Source: an uncultured cyanobacterium (GTDB lineage: Bacteria; Cyanobacteriota; Cyanobacteriia; Cyanobacteriales; Nostocaceae). Taken from it: DNA of 64,000 bases. Below, piece after piece: positions 24,314-33,451 of the stretch (position 1 is the stretch's first letter; each line of letters starts with the position of its first letter). Where the stretch lies: positions 1 through 64,000 of the forward strand of contig CAIVAU010000249.1 in the NCBI GenBank assembly GCA_903903925.1. Reading direction: 5' to 3'. Under the pieces are notes generated by a model. The model did no database searches. It worked only from the letters and a program-made list of their open reading frames with translations, and had not been told where the DNA came from. The position numbers and the translations under genes are program-made.

Positions 24314-26863
24314 CTAGAAGTATTTCAGGAATTCGATGAGCGCTTTCTTGTCGCTGTCCGAAAGCGCGGTCTCACCTTCCGCTGCGGGAAGGTAATCGGT
24401 GCCGAAATAGTGGCCACGGTTGATCACGAAGTCCGGGCTCTTACTGACCTCGAGCAGAGGCTCAACCAGATTGCTGAAAACCTTCTTGGCATCTTCGTCA
24501 GTCGGGTTGTTGGGCAGTTTGGTGAAGTCGTGGATGATCTGCGGCACGAGCTTGATCAGCTTGTCCTGCTTCTGGAGGTCGATATTCGACAGCAAGTTGA
24601 TCGGCGTACCCTTAGGAATTGGCCCGACGCTGATGCCGTCCTCACTGAAGACGTTAGGCCACCAGGTGCTGAAGAAGCCCATCAGCGGTCGCAGGAAATC
24701 CGGCAGGAAGCCGACGGAAATTTTGAGGCGGCTAGTGGCGGTGGTGCGGTCGATCCAGCCTGGAGCCATCTTGCCTGAGGCGGTGAGGAATTCGCTGTTG
24801 CCCTTACGCTTCTCTGGCCACAGCAGCTCGGTAATGCTGCTGTCGAAGGACTTCATGCGGCCCTCGACCGTACCCGCCTCGTCGAACTCGCCGAGGGAGT
24901 TATTGAGCAGGAATGGTGCCGTTGCCCAGGCGCTGACCAACGAGGCGGGCCGGGTATAACCGCGACCGCCACCTGGCATGACGTATTGGCGAGGCTCCAA
25001 AGTATAAGGATGGTGGACAGTGATCGTACCCACCGAAGGCAATTCCTTGTAGGAACTCGAGGAGAAGTCGTTCCAAATGTCGCCGGCGATCGCGTTGGTG
25101 GCTAGGGGGCTGCTGGCGTTGGTTTCCAGCAGAGTGACCGGTATCCGCAAATCGTTCGACAGGTAGTTGTTGTCGAGGAAGTCCGGCGCCAGGACGATCT
25201 TCTTCATTTCTTCCTTGAATTCGTCGGTTTTGGTCCAGTTCCAGTAGCTGTTCCAGCAAGTAAGATAATTCGAGTTGACACAGCCTTTGTCAGGGAAGAA
25301 GTTCGTGAAGGCCTTCTCGGGAAGCTTGCTAGAATGGCAGCGGGCGCAGGTCTGGGCGAAAACCTCTTTGCCCCGCGTGAGCACCTTTTCGTCCTTGCTC
25401 AGGTAATTCTCACTACCAGGAGCGTCCTTCAGGTGGTCGGGTGGTGTTGCTGCCAGGAAGAAGAGGGCGAGATCGGGTGTCTGCAGGGTATTGGCATTCC
25501 AGTAGACAGAATTCTTGGCAGCGGTGGCTATCGGGAATGGTGTAATGTTAGCACCGCCGAGCAACGGAATAAAGTGCAACAGCCACTCTTGGCTGAAAAG
25601 ACCGATATTCACGTAGACGCGATTGAGCGCTGCTAGGCTACCAGTGGAATCAGAGCCATCCTTGAGCACCCGTGGGGTCAAGACGTGGGGCTTGTCGTAG
25701 AATCCATTGAGCGGACTGTCCGCCGGCAGAGGCCCGGCTGGGGACACGAAGTCGTTGAATTGCTTGTTGTTCAGCTCGCCGCCCTTGAGCTCTTCCTTAC
25801 CCCATTTTTGGGCCATCGCCAGGCGTGCGCCGAGCTCATAGACCGCGTTCATGGTGCGCGGATTGTTGATCTGATCGGAAGAGACTAAGGAGGTGTCGAG
25901 CCCACCCGGTCGAGACGTATGGAAGAGCTGGTAGATGAAATCCCTATCGTCTTTGTTGAACTTGAAGATGCGGTCAACCCAGAAATATTGCGCCCCCGCA
26001 TTCGAGTTCAGGTTCTCCCACTTGGGCTCCTCGAAATTCTCCGGCGGCTTGGTGGGATTGGGACCGACGTGGCAGAAGCCGCAGGTCATACCGACCCGAT
26101 AGGGTTTTACTAAGTTCTTGTCGTTGTAGTACTTCTCGTCGTTGTAAAAACGCACAGGATCCCATTTCTTCTGGGCTGCGGAGTCAAATTTCGGATTTGG
26201 GAAAAGGCGCAGGCCAACCACGCCTGAGGCGTAGCCATAATAGGAGCCAACCGGCAGGCCATCCTTGCCGCGGGCACCTATCTCGATACCGGGATATTTG
26301 GTTTCGTCTTCAAAAGGGTCGGGTGGGCATTCTGGACTGTTGATGCGCTCGTCGAGCCAGAGTCCATAGCGATCTGACCTAGGGCCGGTCGCCTCCTTGA
26401 AGCAGGGTTCGTTGACTAGGCCCAGGTATGACCAGCGGTTCGACCTCTTGTTGGGGAGCGCCTCGTGGCTCGACACGGTCTTCAGAAAATCGAGGTTGCC
26501 AAAGCTCGCTCGCGAAAGCTCATCCCAAAGGGCGTCGTTACCAGCGGTCCAGATGACCCAGTTATTGCGTCCGCGCACAGCCGCCTTGACAGCAGCTTCC
26601 GCCGTGATGCCCGGCACGTAAGGCTCAAGGGCGGCTCGTACCTTTTCCGGATCTTTAGTGATACCGTAGTCCATGTCGCGCAGGTAGTCGTTCTCCGAAC
26701 TCGGCAGACTCGCCGCAGTACGGCCCACCTGCATAGCTTCATCGATTACGGTGCCTGGCTTAGGGATTCCCTTATTATGGAAGTCCGCGAGAAGCACTAC
26801 AGTGCTCCCTAGGACAGCAAACAGAACAACAAACAGGATCAGTAGCTTTTTCATTTGGAGCAT
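24314..26863 (-). CDS. Large diheme c-type cytochrome (RoxA/MauG or peroxidase-like)
   Basis: 849 residues with an N-terminal membrane anchor or signal (KLLILFVVLFAVLGSTVVLLA) and two heme c sites, CGFCH at 261-265 and CARCH at 506-510. The spacing and the long linker resemble the RoxA/MauG/diheme peroxidase superfamily, though this protein is longer than most. It lies 126 bp upstream of the GMC gene on the same strand and shares its GC-rich codon use, so the two likely arrived together. I infer that it takes electrons from the GMC enzyme in the periplasm or at the membrane. The start chosen (MLQMKKLL) has a second ATG three codons later (at 26854), preceded by a near GGAG. Confidence 0.8.
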   Translation of the reverse strand: MLQMKKLLILFVVLFAVLGSTVVLLADFHNKGIPKPGTVIDEAMQVGRTAASLPSSENDYLRDMDYGITKDPEKVRAALEPYVPGITAEAAVKAAVRGRNNWVIWTAGNDALWDELSRASFGNLDFLKTVSSHEALPNKRSNRWSYLGLVNEPCFKEATGPRSDRYGLWLDERINSPECPPDPFEDETKYPGIEIGARGKDGLPVGSYYGYASGVVGLRLFPNPKFDSAAQKKWDPVRFYNDEKYYNDKNLVKPYRVGMTCGFCHVGPNPTKPPENFEEPKWENLNSNAGAQYFWVDRIFKFNKDDRDFIYQLFHTSRPGGLDTSLVSSDQINNPRTMNAVYELGARLAMAQKWGKEELKGGELNNKQFNDFVSPAGPLPADSPLNGFYDKPHVLTPRVLKDGSDSTGSLAALNRVYVNIGLFSQEWLLHFIPLLGGANITPFPIATAAKNSVYWNANTLQTPDLALFFLAATPPDHLKDAPGSENYLSKDEKVLTRGKEVFAQTCARCHSSKLPEKAFTNFFPDKGCVNSNYLTCWNSYWNWTKTDEFKEEMKKIVLAPDFLDNNYLSNDLRIPVTLLETNASSPLATNAIAGDIWNDFSSSSYKELPSVGTITVHHPYTLEPRQYVMPGGGRGYTRPASLVSAWATAPFLLNNSLGEFDEAGTVEGRMKSFDSSITELLWPEKRKGNSEFLTASGKMAPGWIDRTTATSRLKISVGFLPDFLRPLMGFFSTWWPNVFSEDGISVGPIPKGTPINLLSNIDLQKQDKLIKLVPQIIHDFTKLPNNPTDEDAKKVFSNLVEPLLEVSKSPDFVINRGHYFGTDYLPAAEGETALSDSDKKALIEFLKYF

Positions 26864-27117
26864 TCCCTCTATTAAGAGAGTATTTCAAAATTGGAAAGAA
26901 ATCCCACACACTCGTTATGGATTGCAGGGATCTATTTGAGAGGGAGCGTAATATATTTGTCACTTTTCAGATCATTGCCAATAAGGTCTAAATTGAAACA
27001 ACCTGATTCAGACGTTGACTCCAGGAAAACCTGTTTCCTCATTCAAACAGTTATCCGGCATTTCTGCAAGAGCTATGAGGCGGCGGTCCGGGGAATCCTA
27101 CACAATTCTTAAAAGAT

Positions 27118-27190
27118 ACGCCATAGATCTACGCAAAGGATTAATTCCTCTTACCCTTCAATGGAGGAGCAAACGTACAGTCCTGACTTC
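27118..27190 (-). pseudogene. Decayed gene fragment (copy 2)
   Basis: About 65 bp around AAAGGATTAATTCCTCTTACC align at roughly 70 % by eye with 21650-21715. Both minus strands spell IEG...E(D/E), here with stops in different places. The 26864-27318 gap otherwise holds no gene I can support. Confidence 0.5.
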
Positions 27191-27318
27191 TATTTGATAA
27201 TTTTTTCAGTTCTTTCCGAAATCACTGCAACTCCCAGTGTATCTACATACAGATTAGATTTCACGGAACACATTACTTGAACTGATCTGTATTTTTATTT
27301 ACATAACCACTGACAACT

Positions 27319-27630
27319 ATGAATAACTCTTTGCCAACTCAACCTAAATTCAACACCCCTGGCTTTCTCAAGTTAACCTTAACAACGCTCTTCCTCTCGC
27401 TCTTGCTTGGAGGTTATACTCGGGCAAATGCTGGAGAAGCTCAACAAGTTGAAGTTATGTCAGTTCCACCACAAGAGGCATTTTTTATCAAAGAAAAGAC
27501 GCAAACAACGTTACCACCTGCGTCCAACAGCCAGCAAAATGGGCATAGCCTCTCTCCTACAAGAAATTATGTACCTCCTACTCTTAACGCCCCAAGTGCA
27601 ACCCTTGTAAGACCTAACACAAGGTCTTGA
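27319..27630 (+). CDS. Hypothetical secreted or anchored protein
   Basis: 103 residues. A hydrophobic stretch FLKLTLTTLFLSLLLGGYT at about 15-33, followed by ANAGEAQQ, looks like a signal peptide. The rest is Pro/Thr/Asn-rich and low in structure. No family is recognised and no Shine-Dalgarno is evident; it could be a short extracytoplasmic protein or a chance frame. Confidence 0.45.
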   Translation: MNNSLPTQPKFNTPGFLKLTLTTLFLSLLLGGYTRANAGEAQQVEVMSVPPQEAFFIKEKTQTTLPPASNSQQNGHSLSPTRNYVPPTLNAPSATLVRPNTRS

Positions 27631-27682
27631 CACTCCCCTGTAAGACAGCCACAGACGTTAAGCCAGAGTCCCCAATCGCACT

Positions 27683-27727
27683 AAAAAAAAAGACATCCAT
27701 CTGCATATAAGTTTCTCAGATGAATGT
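27683..27727 (-). terminator. Rho-independent terminator of tmRNA
   Basis: On the minus strand ACATTCATCTG and CAGATGGATGT form an 11-bp stem with one mismatch, followed by nine Ts. It lies 17 bp past the tmRNA 3' end. Confidence 0.85.
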
Positions 27728-27743
27728 ACTAGTGTTTTATATA

Positions 27744-28124
27744 TGGAGCTTATGGGAGTTGAACCCATGTCCGCAATGGGTATTGACCCCCCACTCATTC
27801 ACAGGTTTAGCCCTTCTGACCCTCAAGGCGGGGAACGTTCTTTATCCCGAACGGTAGGATGCTCTGATTGAATCTTAGCTAGCAAGCCAACCAGAGAACT
27901 CTTGCTAGAGCGTCCGTTGGGGTTGGTCTATAGTCCTTAACGGAGTCAAACTATAGACAAGCGGACCTGATTAGAGGTTATTAGGCAGCTACTGCCACGC
28001 GCTTGAATGATACGATGTTGTTCGCATTTACAATTGTTTGAGTCTTTGATTTACGAGAGACGACTCGCTCTCGACCTGAATCACAGAGCAGCTTTCGCCA
28101 CCACGTCGAAACCGTTAAAGCCCC
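27744..28124 (-). ncRNA. ssrA: tmRNA (ssrA)
   Basis: Transfer-messenger RNA that rescues stalled ribosomes and tags nascent chains. The minus strand begins GGGGCTTTAACGGTTTCGAC, the usual 5' end, and finishes with a T-arm (GGGTTCAACTCCC) and AAGCTCC, which pairs with the 5' GGGGCTT as a 7-bp acceptor stem. The tag frame is at 28025-27981: ANNIVSFKRVAVAA, then two stops. The A at 27744 is the discriminator; CCA is not encoded. Being about 381 nt in one piece, it is the standard one-piece form. A terminator and a promoter flank it. Confidence 0.97.
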
Positions 28125-28141
28125 ATGAGATACACCCTCCG

Positions 28142-28170
28142 ATTATAGTACGCTATTTTAGAAAATGCAA
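28142..28170 (-). promoter_or_regulatory. Probable tmRNA promoter
   Basis: On the minus strand TTGCAT (28170-28165) and a perfect TATAAT (28147-28142) are 17 nt apart. The -10 box ends 17 nt before the mature 5' end, leaving room for a short leader trimmed by RNase P. It lies inside a truncated Uma2 gene. Confidence 0.65.
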
Positions 28171-28179
28171 CTAGTAGGA

Positions 28180-28345
28180 GGCAGCTTGAAAAATTTGCTC
28201 GACAGTCAAAATCACCTTTAGATGGTGGCATTCCAACAATTACTCCATCGTGCAACTCATAGCGTTTCCCTGTGTTCTGTGGATACCAAGCAATAAATTT
28301 ATCGAATGTTACTAGTTTATGTATAGTTTGGGTCATAAATGACAA
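28180..28345 (-). pseudogene. Truncated Uma2-family nuclease gene
   Basis: The minus strand from 28345 encodes MTQTIHKLVTFDKFIAWYP and GKRYELHDGVIVGMPPSKGD, the N-terminus of Uma2 (DUF820) PD-(D/E)XK-like proteins. The match stops after about 45 codons and the frame then runs into the tmRNA promoter and gene. The catalytic C-terminal half is missing, so it is a remnant. Confidence 0.75.
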
Positions 28346-28349
28346 AAAA

Positions 28350-28383
28350 AGGGAGCAGGGAGCAAGGAGCAGGGAGCAGGGAA
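28350..28383. repeat. Heptamer array (GGGAGCA)
   Basis: Four to five GGGAGCA/AGGAGCA copies just upstream of the Uma2 remnant. Confidence 0.8.
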
Positions 28384-28404
28384 TAAAGAATCAGAAAATG
28401 CGTT

Positions 28405-28432
28405 GTAAGGGCGCAATGCCTTGCGCCCCTAC
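28405..28432. repeat. Dispersed palindrome GTAAGGGCGCAA...TTGCGCCCCTAC
   Basis: A 12-bp near-perfect inverted repeat with a 4-nt loop, between the Uma2 remnant and the ATP synthase operon. It may act as a bidirectional hairpin. Confidence 0.7.
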
Positions 28433-28503
28433 GGATGTGGTCAATGTGGTCTAATTACCTGAAAATTGCTGTAATTTAGTTGGCAAATTCGTTTCTACAA
28501 CTC

Positions 28504-29451
28504 TTAACTTAACGCCTCAGCACCACCAACAACCTCTAAGATTTCTTGGGTAATAGCAGCTTGTCGGGCTTTGTTGTAAGAAAGTGTCAGACTGCTAATG
28601 AGTTCAGCAGCGTTTTCACTGGCATTACTCATGGCTGTCATCCTGGCGGCTAGTTCACTAGCAGCAGATTCTTGCAGCGCCCTCAAAAGCTGGTTACTTA
28701 AGTACAGAGGTAGTAGAGAATCTAGAATTTGCACTGGGTCTTGTTCAAAAATCATGTCGCGGGGTAAAGCGCGGACTTCTGTAGTCACTTTCTCTCGTGT
28801 GACTTCAAACTGACCGCCACGAGTTGTCAAACGGAAAATTTCGTCATCTTGTGCTTCTAGACCTTGGGTATCAAGAGGTAGCAAGGTTTGCACTACGGGG
28901 CGAGAACTGACCAAGGAGACAAATTTGGTGTAGATGAGCTCAATTCGGTCTACCCCTTCCGACAGGAACAAAGAAAGTAGTTGGTCAGCAATGTCAGAGG
29001 CTTCTGCTGCTGTGGGAATTTGCTCTAAGCCAGTGTAAGTACCATCGATCGGCTGGTTGCGGCGTTGGAAGTACTGGATAGCTTTGCGTCCCACCAGCAC
29101 AAATTTATAGTTGACACCTTCAGCCTGAAGTTCCTTAGCGCGGTTTTCAGCACGCTTGATCACGTTATTGTTGTAGCCGCCACACAAACCCCGATCGCCT
29201 GAAATGACCAGTAACCCCACTGACTTGATTTCCCGTTTTTTCAGTAAAGGTAGGTTTGCGTCTTCAAATTGCAGACGACTTTGCAAACCGTATAGCACTT
29301 GTGCTAAGCGGTCAGCAAAGGGACGGGTGGACAGCACCTGTTCTTGGGCCCGACGTACTCTAGCAGCCGCCACCAGCCGCATAGCCTGTGTGATTTTTTT
29401 CGTATTTTTGACCGACTGAATGCGATCGCGGATGAATTTGAGATTAGCCAT
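28504..29451 (-). CDS. atpG: ATP synthase F1 gamma subunit
   Basis: 315 residues (atpC in older cyanobacterial naming). The central shaft of F1 that couples c-ring rotation to catalysis. The N-terminus MANLKFIRDRIQSVKNTKKI and the C-terminal SLTLSYNKARQAAITQEILE are diagnostic. Relative to bacterial gamma it has the extra central segment typical of cyanobacteria and chloroplasts (around YIELDs-region residues 200-235), without the plant regulatory Cys pair. Last gene of the minus-strand atp operon, separated from atpA by about 180 bp filled with repeats. Confidence 0.97.
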   Translation of the reverse strand: MANLKFIRDRIQSVKNTKKITQAMRLVAAARVRRAQEQVLSTRPFADRLAQVLYGLQSRLQFEDANLPLLKKREIKSVGLLVISGDRGLCGGYNNNVIKRAENRAKELQAEGVNYKFVLVGRKAIQYFQRRNQPIDGTYTGLEQIPTAAEASDIADQLLSLFLSEGVDRIELIYTKFVSLVSSRPVVQTLLPLDTQGLEAQDDEIFRLTTRGGQFEVTREKVTTEVRALPRDMIFEQDPVQILDSLLPLYLSNQLLRALQESAASELAARMTAMSNASENAAELISSLTLSYNKARQAAITQEILEVVGGAEALS

Positions 29452-29474
29452 ATTGTGTCACTCTTATTTTAGAA

Positions 29475-29634
<160 letters not shown>

Positions 29635-31155
29635 TTACACTGTTGCCTTAAATGTTTTCTTGTATTCGTTAATTGCTTCTTTCAAAGCAGTTTCTTCTTC
29701 GTCACCCAGTACTTTTTTCGATTGTACCGATTCAGTATACTGAGGTTTGCTGGTTTTCAAGTAATCCCTCAGTCCAACGGCAAACGTAGTGACTTTATCT
29801 GCTGGAACGTCATCTAAGTAGCCATTAAGACCAGCATAAAGAATAGCGACCTGCTCATACACTGAGAGTGGTGAGTTTTGAGGTTGCTTCAGCAGTTCCC
29901 GCAAGCGCTGACCCCGTGCCAATTGGTCTTGAGTTGCTTTATCCAAGTCAGAGGCAAATTGTGCGAAGGCTTGTAAGTCGTCAAATTGTGCTAGTTCCAG
30001 CTTTAACTTACCAGCGACTTTTTTCATCGCCTTGGTTTGAGCAGCAGAACCTACCCGTGATACGGAAATACCAGGGTTCACAGCCGGACGGATACCGGAG
30101 TTGAACAGGTCGGAAGACAAGAATATCTGACCGTCAGTGATCGAAATCACATTAGTGGGGATGTAAGCAGATACGTCACCTGCTTGGGTTTCGATAATTG
30201 GTAGGGCGGTCATACTACCTTTGCCTAGTTCATCACTTAGCTTAGCTGCCCGTTCCAACAAGCGAGAGTGGATATAAAACACGTCTCCGGGATAAGCTTC
30301 CCGTCCTGGTGGACGACGTAGTAGCAAAGACATTTGCCGATAAGCCTGAGCCTGCTTGGAGAGGTCATCATAGATTACCAAAGTAGCTTTGCCTTTGTAC
30401 ATAAAGTACTCAGCAATTGTTGCCCCAGCGTAAGGAGCCAAGAATTGTAGGGTAGCAGGTTCACTGGCGCTAGCAGCAACGACAACTGTGTAGTCCATCG
30501 CGCCTTTATCCTGCAATGTTTGCACGACGCTTGCGACTGTAGAAGATTTTTGTCCAATCGCGACGTAGACGCAGACGACATCTTCTGATTTTTGGTTGAT
30601 GATCGTGTCGATCGCGATCGCTGTTTTCCCAGTTTGGCGATCGCCAATAATCAACTCCCGCTGACCACGACCAATAGGGATCATCGCGTCAATAGCTGTG
30701 ATGCCCGTTTGCATTGGTTCGTGTACAGATCGTCGCGCCACAATACCTGGTGCTGGAGATTCAAGCAACCGGGTTTCTGTAGACTTGATTTCTCCTTTAC
30801 CATCAATTGGACGACCTAGCGCATCCACAACTCGTCCAATCATGGCTTCGCCTACTGGAATCTGAGCGATTCTGCCAGTGCCAGTCACTGTACTACCTTC
30901 TTGAATCGTAAGACCTTCACCCATGAGCACCGCACCCACATTGTCTTCTTCCAAGTTCTGGGCGATGCCAACTGTGCCGTCTTCAAACTCTAATAGCTCA
31001 CTTGCCATGACCTTGTCTAGACCATAGATCCGGGCAATACCGTCACCCACTTGCAAGACAGTACCAACGTTGTTCACCTTAACTTGGTCGTCGTACTGCT
31101 CAATTTGTTGCTGAATAATGTTGCTGATTTCGTCTGGTCTAATGCTAATTGCCAT
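29635..31155 (-). CDS. atpA: ATP synthase F1 alpha subunit
   Basis: 506 residues, the usual length. The nucleotide-binding P-loop is GDRQTGKTAIAIDTI at about 172-186, with the alpha-type VIYDDLSKQAQAYRQMSLLLRRPPGREAYPGD region (split here as VIYDDLSKQAQAYRQ and RRPPGREAYPGD). Alpha carries non-catalytic nucleotide sites in the F1 hexamer. It follows atpH by 113 bp with heptamer repeats in between. The beta and epsilon genes are not in this window, as usual for cyanobacteria, where they form a separate operon. Confidence 0.98.
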   Translation of the reverse strand: MAISIRPDEISNIIQQQIEQYDDQVKVNNVGTVLQVGDGIARIYGLDKVMASELLEFEDGTVGIAQNLEEDNVGAVLMGEGLTIQEGSTVTGTGRIAQIPVGEAMIGRVVDALGRPIDGKGEIKSTETRLLESPAPGIVARRSVHEPMQTGITAIDAMIPIGRGQRELIIGDRQTGKTAIAIDTIINQKSEDVVCVYVAIGQKSSTVASVVQTLQDKGAMDYTVVVAASASEPATLQFLAPYAGATIAEYFMYKGKATLVIYDDLSKQAQAYRQMSLLLRRPPGREAYPGDVFYIHSRLLERAAKLSDELGKGSMTALPIIETQAGDVSAYIPTNVISITDGQIFLSSDLFNSGIRPAVNPGISVSRVGSAAQTKAMKKVAGKLKLELAQFDDLQAFAQFASDLDKATQDQLARGQRLRELLKQPQNSPLSVYEQVAILYAGLNGYLDDVPADKVTTFAVGLRDYLKTSKPQYTESVQSKKVLGDEEETALKEAINEYKKTFKATV

Positions 31156-31198
31156 GTGACTTACTCTTAAAACTCAAAAATTTACTAAAGAATGCGGT

Positions 31199-31263
31199 AG
31201 GGAGCAGGGAGCAGGGAGCAGGGGGAATTATCACAATGCCCATTGCCCATTGCCCATTGCCCA
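31199..31263. repeat. Heptamer repeats between atpH and atpA
   Basis: Three to four GGGAGCA copies, a short AT-rich core (GAATTATCACAA), then about four TGCCCAT copies. Same G-rich/core/C-rich layout as elsewhere in the window. Confidence 0.85.
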
Positions 31264-31268
31264 GTTAT

Positions 31269-31823
31269 TTAAGAACTGGTTAAGCGCAAAGATAGGCGGC
31301 GTAGCTGACCCCGTAAACTGGCGTCAATTACCTGAGAGCCAACTTTAATGATCACGCCACCAATTATGTCGCGGTCAATCTTGACGTCTAGTTCTACAGA
31401 TCGAGCATTGGTCATTGCTATGACCTTTTCTGTGACTGCTTGCTGTTGCGCTTCTGAGAGGGGAACGGCAGAAATGACCTCTGCTAATACCGCTTGATTC
31501 AGTTTCCGCAAAAGCGCCAGATACTGGTGGCAAATGGATTCCAGCAAGTAAATACGTCGTCTATCTACCAGCAGCAGCAAAAAGTTACGGAAGTAGCTGT
31601 TAGCACCTTCACCTAGTATTTGGTTGATGACTGCCTTTTTGGTCTCAGCCTGAATAAAGGGGTTGCCAAGAAAGGTTCGCAACTGTTCGCTTCCAGAGAG
31701 CAGGGTGAGCAAGGAACGTGAGTCTTCGCCAAACAGTTGTGTCAGGTTTTTTGATTCTGCTACCGACATCAATGCCTTTGCGTATGGCTGGGCTATTTCG
31801 GCTATTGCTAGATCACTTTTCAT
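31269..31823 (-). CDS. atpH: ATP synthase F1 delta subunit
   Basis: 184 residues (atpD in cyanobacterial naming). Connects the peripheral stalk to the top of F1. The N-terminal helical domain (IAQPYAKALMSVAESKNL) and the C-terminal IGGVIIKVGSQVIDASLRGQL are typical. Its ATG overlaps the stop of atpF by 4 bp, so the two are translationally coupled. Confidence 0.96.
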   Translation of the reverse strand: MKSDLAIAEIAQPYAKALMSVAESKNLTQLFGEDSRSLLTLLSGSEQLRTFLGNPFIQAETKKAVINQILGEGANSYFRNFLLLLVDRRRIYLLESICHQYLALLRKLNQAVLAEVISAVPLSEAQQQAVTEKVIAMTNARSVELDVKIDRDIIGGVIIKVGSQVIDASLRGQLRRLSLRLTSS

Positions 31824-32368
31824 TCACTTGCTCCTCCCAGTAGCGCTATGCTGCGGTCAACTAATCTATGCTGAGCATCGTCGGCAATTCCAGTCCGCAG
31901 TTCCGACTCAACTTTTTGCAATGCCAGCGCGACTACCTGTTGCCGCACCTGAGCGATCGCTCGCTCTCGTTGTGTATTTAAATCCTGGGCGGCTGTTTCT
32001 TTCAATCGTTTCACATCCTCCGCTGCCCGCGCCAAAATTGCTTCTTGAGCCACATGGGCGTTTTCTTCAGCAGCTTTGCGGATGCGTTGTGCCTCTGCTT
32101 GTGCTTGGGTCAACTTCTGCTGAACTTCAGAAAGGGCGCTCGCCGCCTCCCTTGTTCGTTGTTCTGCTTCCTGAATCTCTGTTTCAATCTTTGAGCGTCG
32201 GTCATTAAGGATATTAATTAAAACTTTACGCCCAAAGTAGACTAGTACGCCGACCAGAATCGCTAGGTTAATCAGATTCGTTTGGAAAATGTCTAGGTTT
32301 AGACCGAAACCACCTTCCGATTCTGCTTCTGCCACTGCTGCAGTGGCTTGTAATAAAATAGTCCCCAT
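31820..32368 (-). CDS. atpF: ATP synthase Fo b subunit
   Basis: 182 residues from the ATG at 32368. One membrane helix (TNLINLAILVGVLVYFG) followed by a long charged coiled coil that forms the peripheral stalk with b'. Known homologues start MGT, matching this ATG; a start three codons upstream (32377, MGIMGT) is also open. The C-terminus IADDAQHRLVDRSIALLGG is conserved in cyanobacterial b. It overlaps atpH by 4 bp. Confidence 0.95.
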   Translation of the reverse strand: MGTILLQATAAVAEAESEGGFGLNLDIFQTNLINLAILVGVLVYFGRKVLINILNDRRSKIETEIQEAEQRTREAASALSEVQQKLTQAQAEAQRIRKAAEENAHVAQEAILARAAEDVKRLKETAAQDLNTQRERAIAQVRQQVVALALQKVESELRTGIADDAQHRLVDRSIALLGGASE

Positions 32369-32494
32369 TATGCCCATCTATAATCGCACTGCTCCCTTGC
32401 CTATAAGTTGAATTTCCCCAAGGGAAATAAAGTGCCGCTTTGGACACTCAATTAAGCGCCTGCCACGCCTATGCTTTTGCAACTGGTTTTCTAT

Positions 32495-32923
32495 CTAAAC
32501 TAAAGTTGGTTGCAATAGTTTTTCTAGAATCTGCCGACTGAGGGCATCTACCTGTTGCTCTAAAGAACGTAAAGCTTCCTGCTTTTGTTGTTCTATTTCT
32601 TGCGCTACTTGTTCACGTTGAGCCTGAGCTTCTTGTTGAGCCTGAGCGATTTTCTCGGCAGTAATTTTCTGAGCTTCAGCTTGGGCTTGCGCTACTATCG
32701 CTTGGGATTGTCTGCGAGCTTCTGCTAGCTGTTGCTCATATTCATGAGTCAAGCGCTCAGCTTTAGCTAAGCGTTCCCGAGCATCAAGATGATTCGTACG
32801 GATATAATTATCCCGGTCGTCCAATGCCTTGGTTAGTGGCTTATAGAAAATTAAATTTAACACACTTGCCAAAAGCAAGAACTGCAATGCCATCAAGGGC
32901 AAGGTAGCATCGAAATCAAACAT
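32495..32923 (-). CDS. atpF2: ATP synthase Fo b' subunit
   Basis: 142 residues (atpG in cyanobacterial naming). A diverged copy of b found in photosynthetic bacteria and chloroplasts; b and b' form a heterodimeric peripheral stalk. MFDFDATLPLMALQFLLLASVL is the membrane start, and an Ala/Gln/Glu-rich coiled coil runs to the end. A Shine-Dalgarno-like AGGAGAG lies just upstream of the ATG. Confidence 0.96.
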   Translation of the reverse strand: MFDFDATLPLMALQFLLLASVLNLIFYKPLTKALDDRDNYIRTNHLDARERLAKAERLTHEYEQQLAEARRQSQAIVAQAQAEAQKITAEKIAQAQQEAQAQREQVAQEIEQQKQEALRSLEQQVDALSRQILEKLLQPTLV

Positions 32924-33106
32924 TTCTCTCCTTTTTGGCTACAACATTTAAGAATACATCCGTCAGGAGTCAGGAGTCAGAATGGAAAATCAAGGCTAGT
33001 TATAGCAGCTTGATTTTCTTCAAATTATGAAGTTGGGATATCCAATTTCAGTCACCTGTAGAGACGTGAATCATCACGTCTCCAGACTCACGAAAAGTTT
33101 ACGGTT

Positions 33107-33355
33107 TTATGAAGCAAAGGGGTTAGCAAACAATAGTACCAGGGCAATTACCAGACCATAGATGGTTAGGGATTCCATGAAAGCCAAGGTCAACAATAGA
33201 GTACCGCGAATTTTTCCTTCTGCTTCTGGCTGACGGGCGATTCCTTCTACTGCTTGACCCGCAGCATTTCCTTGTCCAATACCAGGCCCAATTGCAGCTA
33301 AACCAATTGCCAAAGCGGCAGCGAGAACTGAAGCAGCAGAAACTAATGGATCCAT
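33107..33355 (-). CDS. atpE: ATP synthase Fo c subunit
   Basis: 82 residues (atpH in cyanobacterial naming). Proteolipid of the rotor ring: two membrane helices joined by the polar loop RQPEAEGKIRG. The proton-carrying Glu is in the second helix (AFMESLTIYGLVIALVLLF). Length and sequence match cyanobacterial and chloroplast c. Confidence 0.98.
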   Translation of the reverse strand: MDPLVSAASVLAAALAIGLAAIGPGIGQGNAAGQAVEGIARQPEAEGKIRGTLLLTLAFMESLTIYGLVIALVLLFANPFAS

Positions 33356-33451
33356 CTTGATTTTCCTTACTTTTTAGTACAAAACGAACGATTTTGGATT
33401 TTAGATTTTGAACCGAATCTAAAATTACATCAACTGAGGGCTTTAAGAAGG

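Noticed and set aside
24410..24959. Plus-strand frames opposite the cytochrome gene
   Set aside because: Overlapping shadows caused by high GC; the minus-strand frame has two heme motifs and a signal segment.
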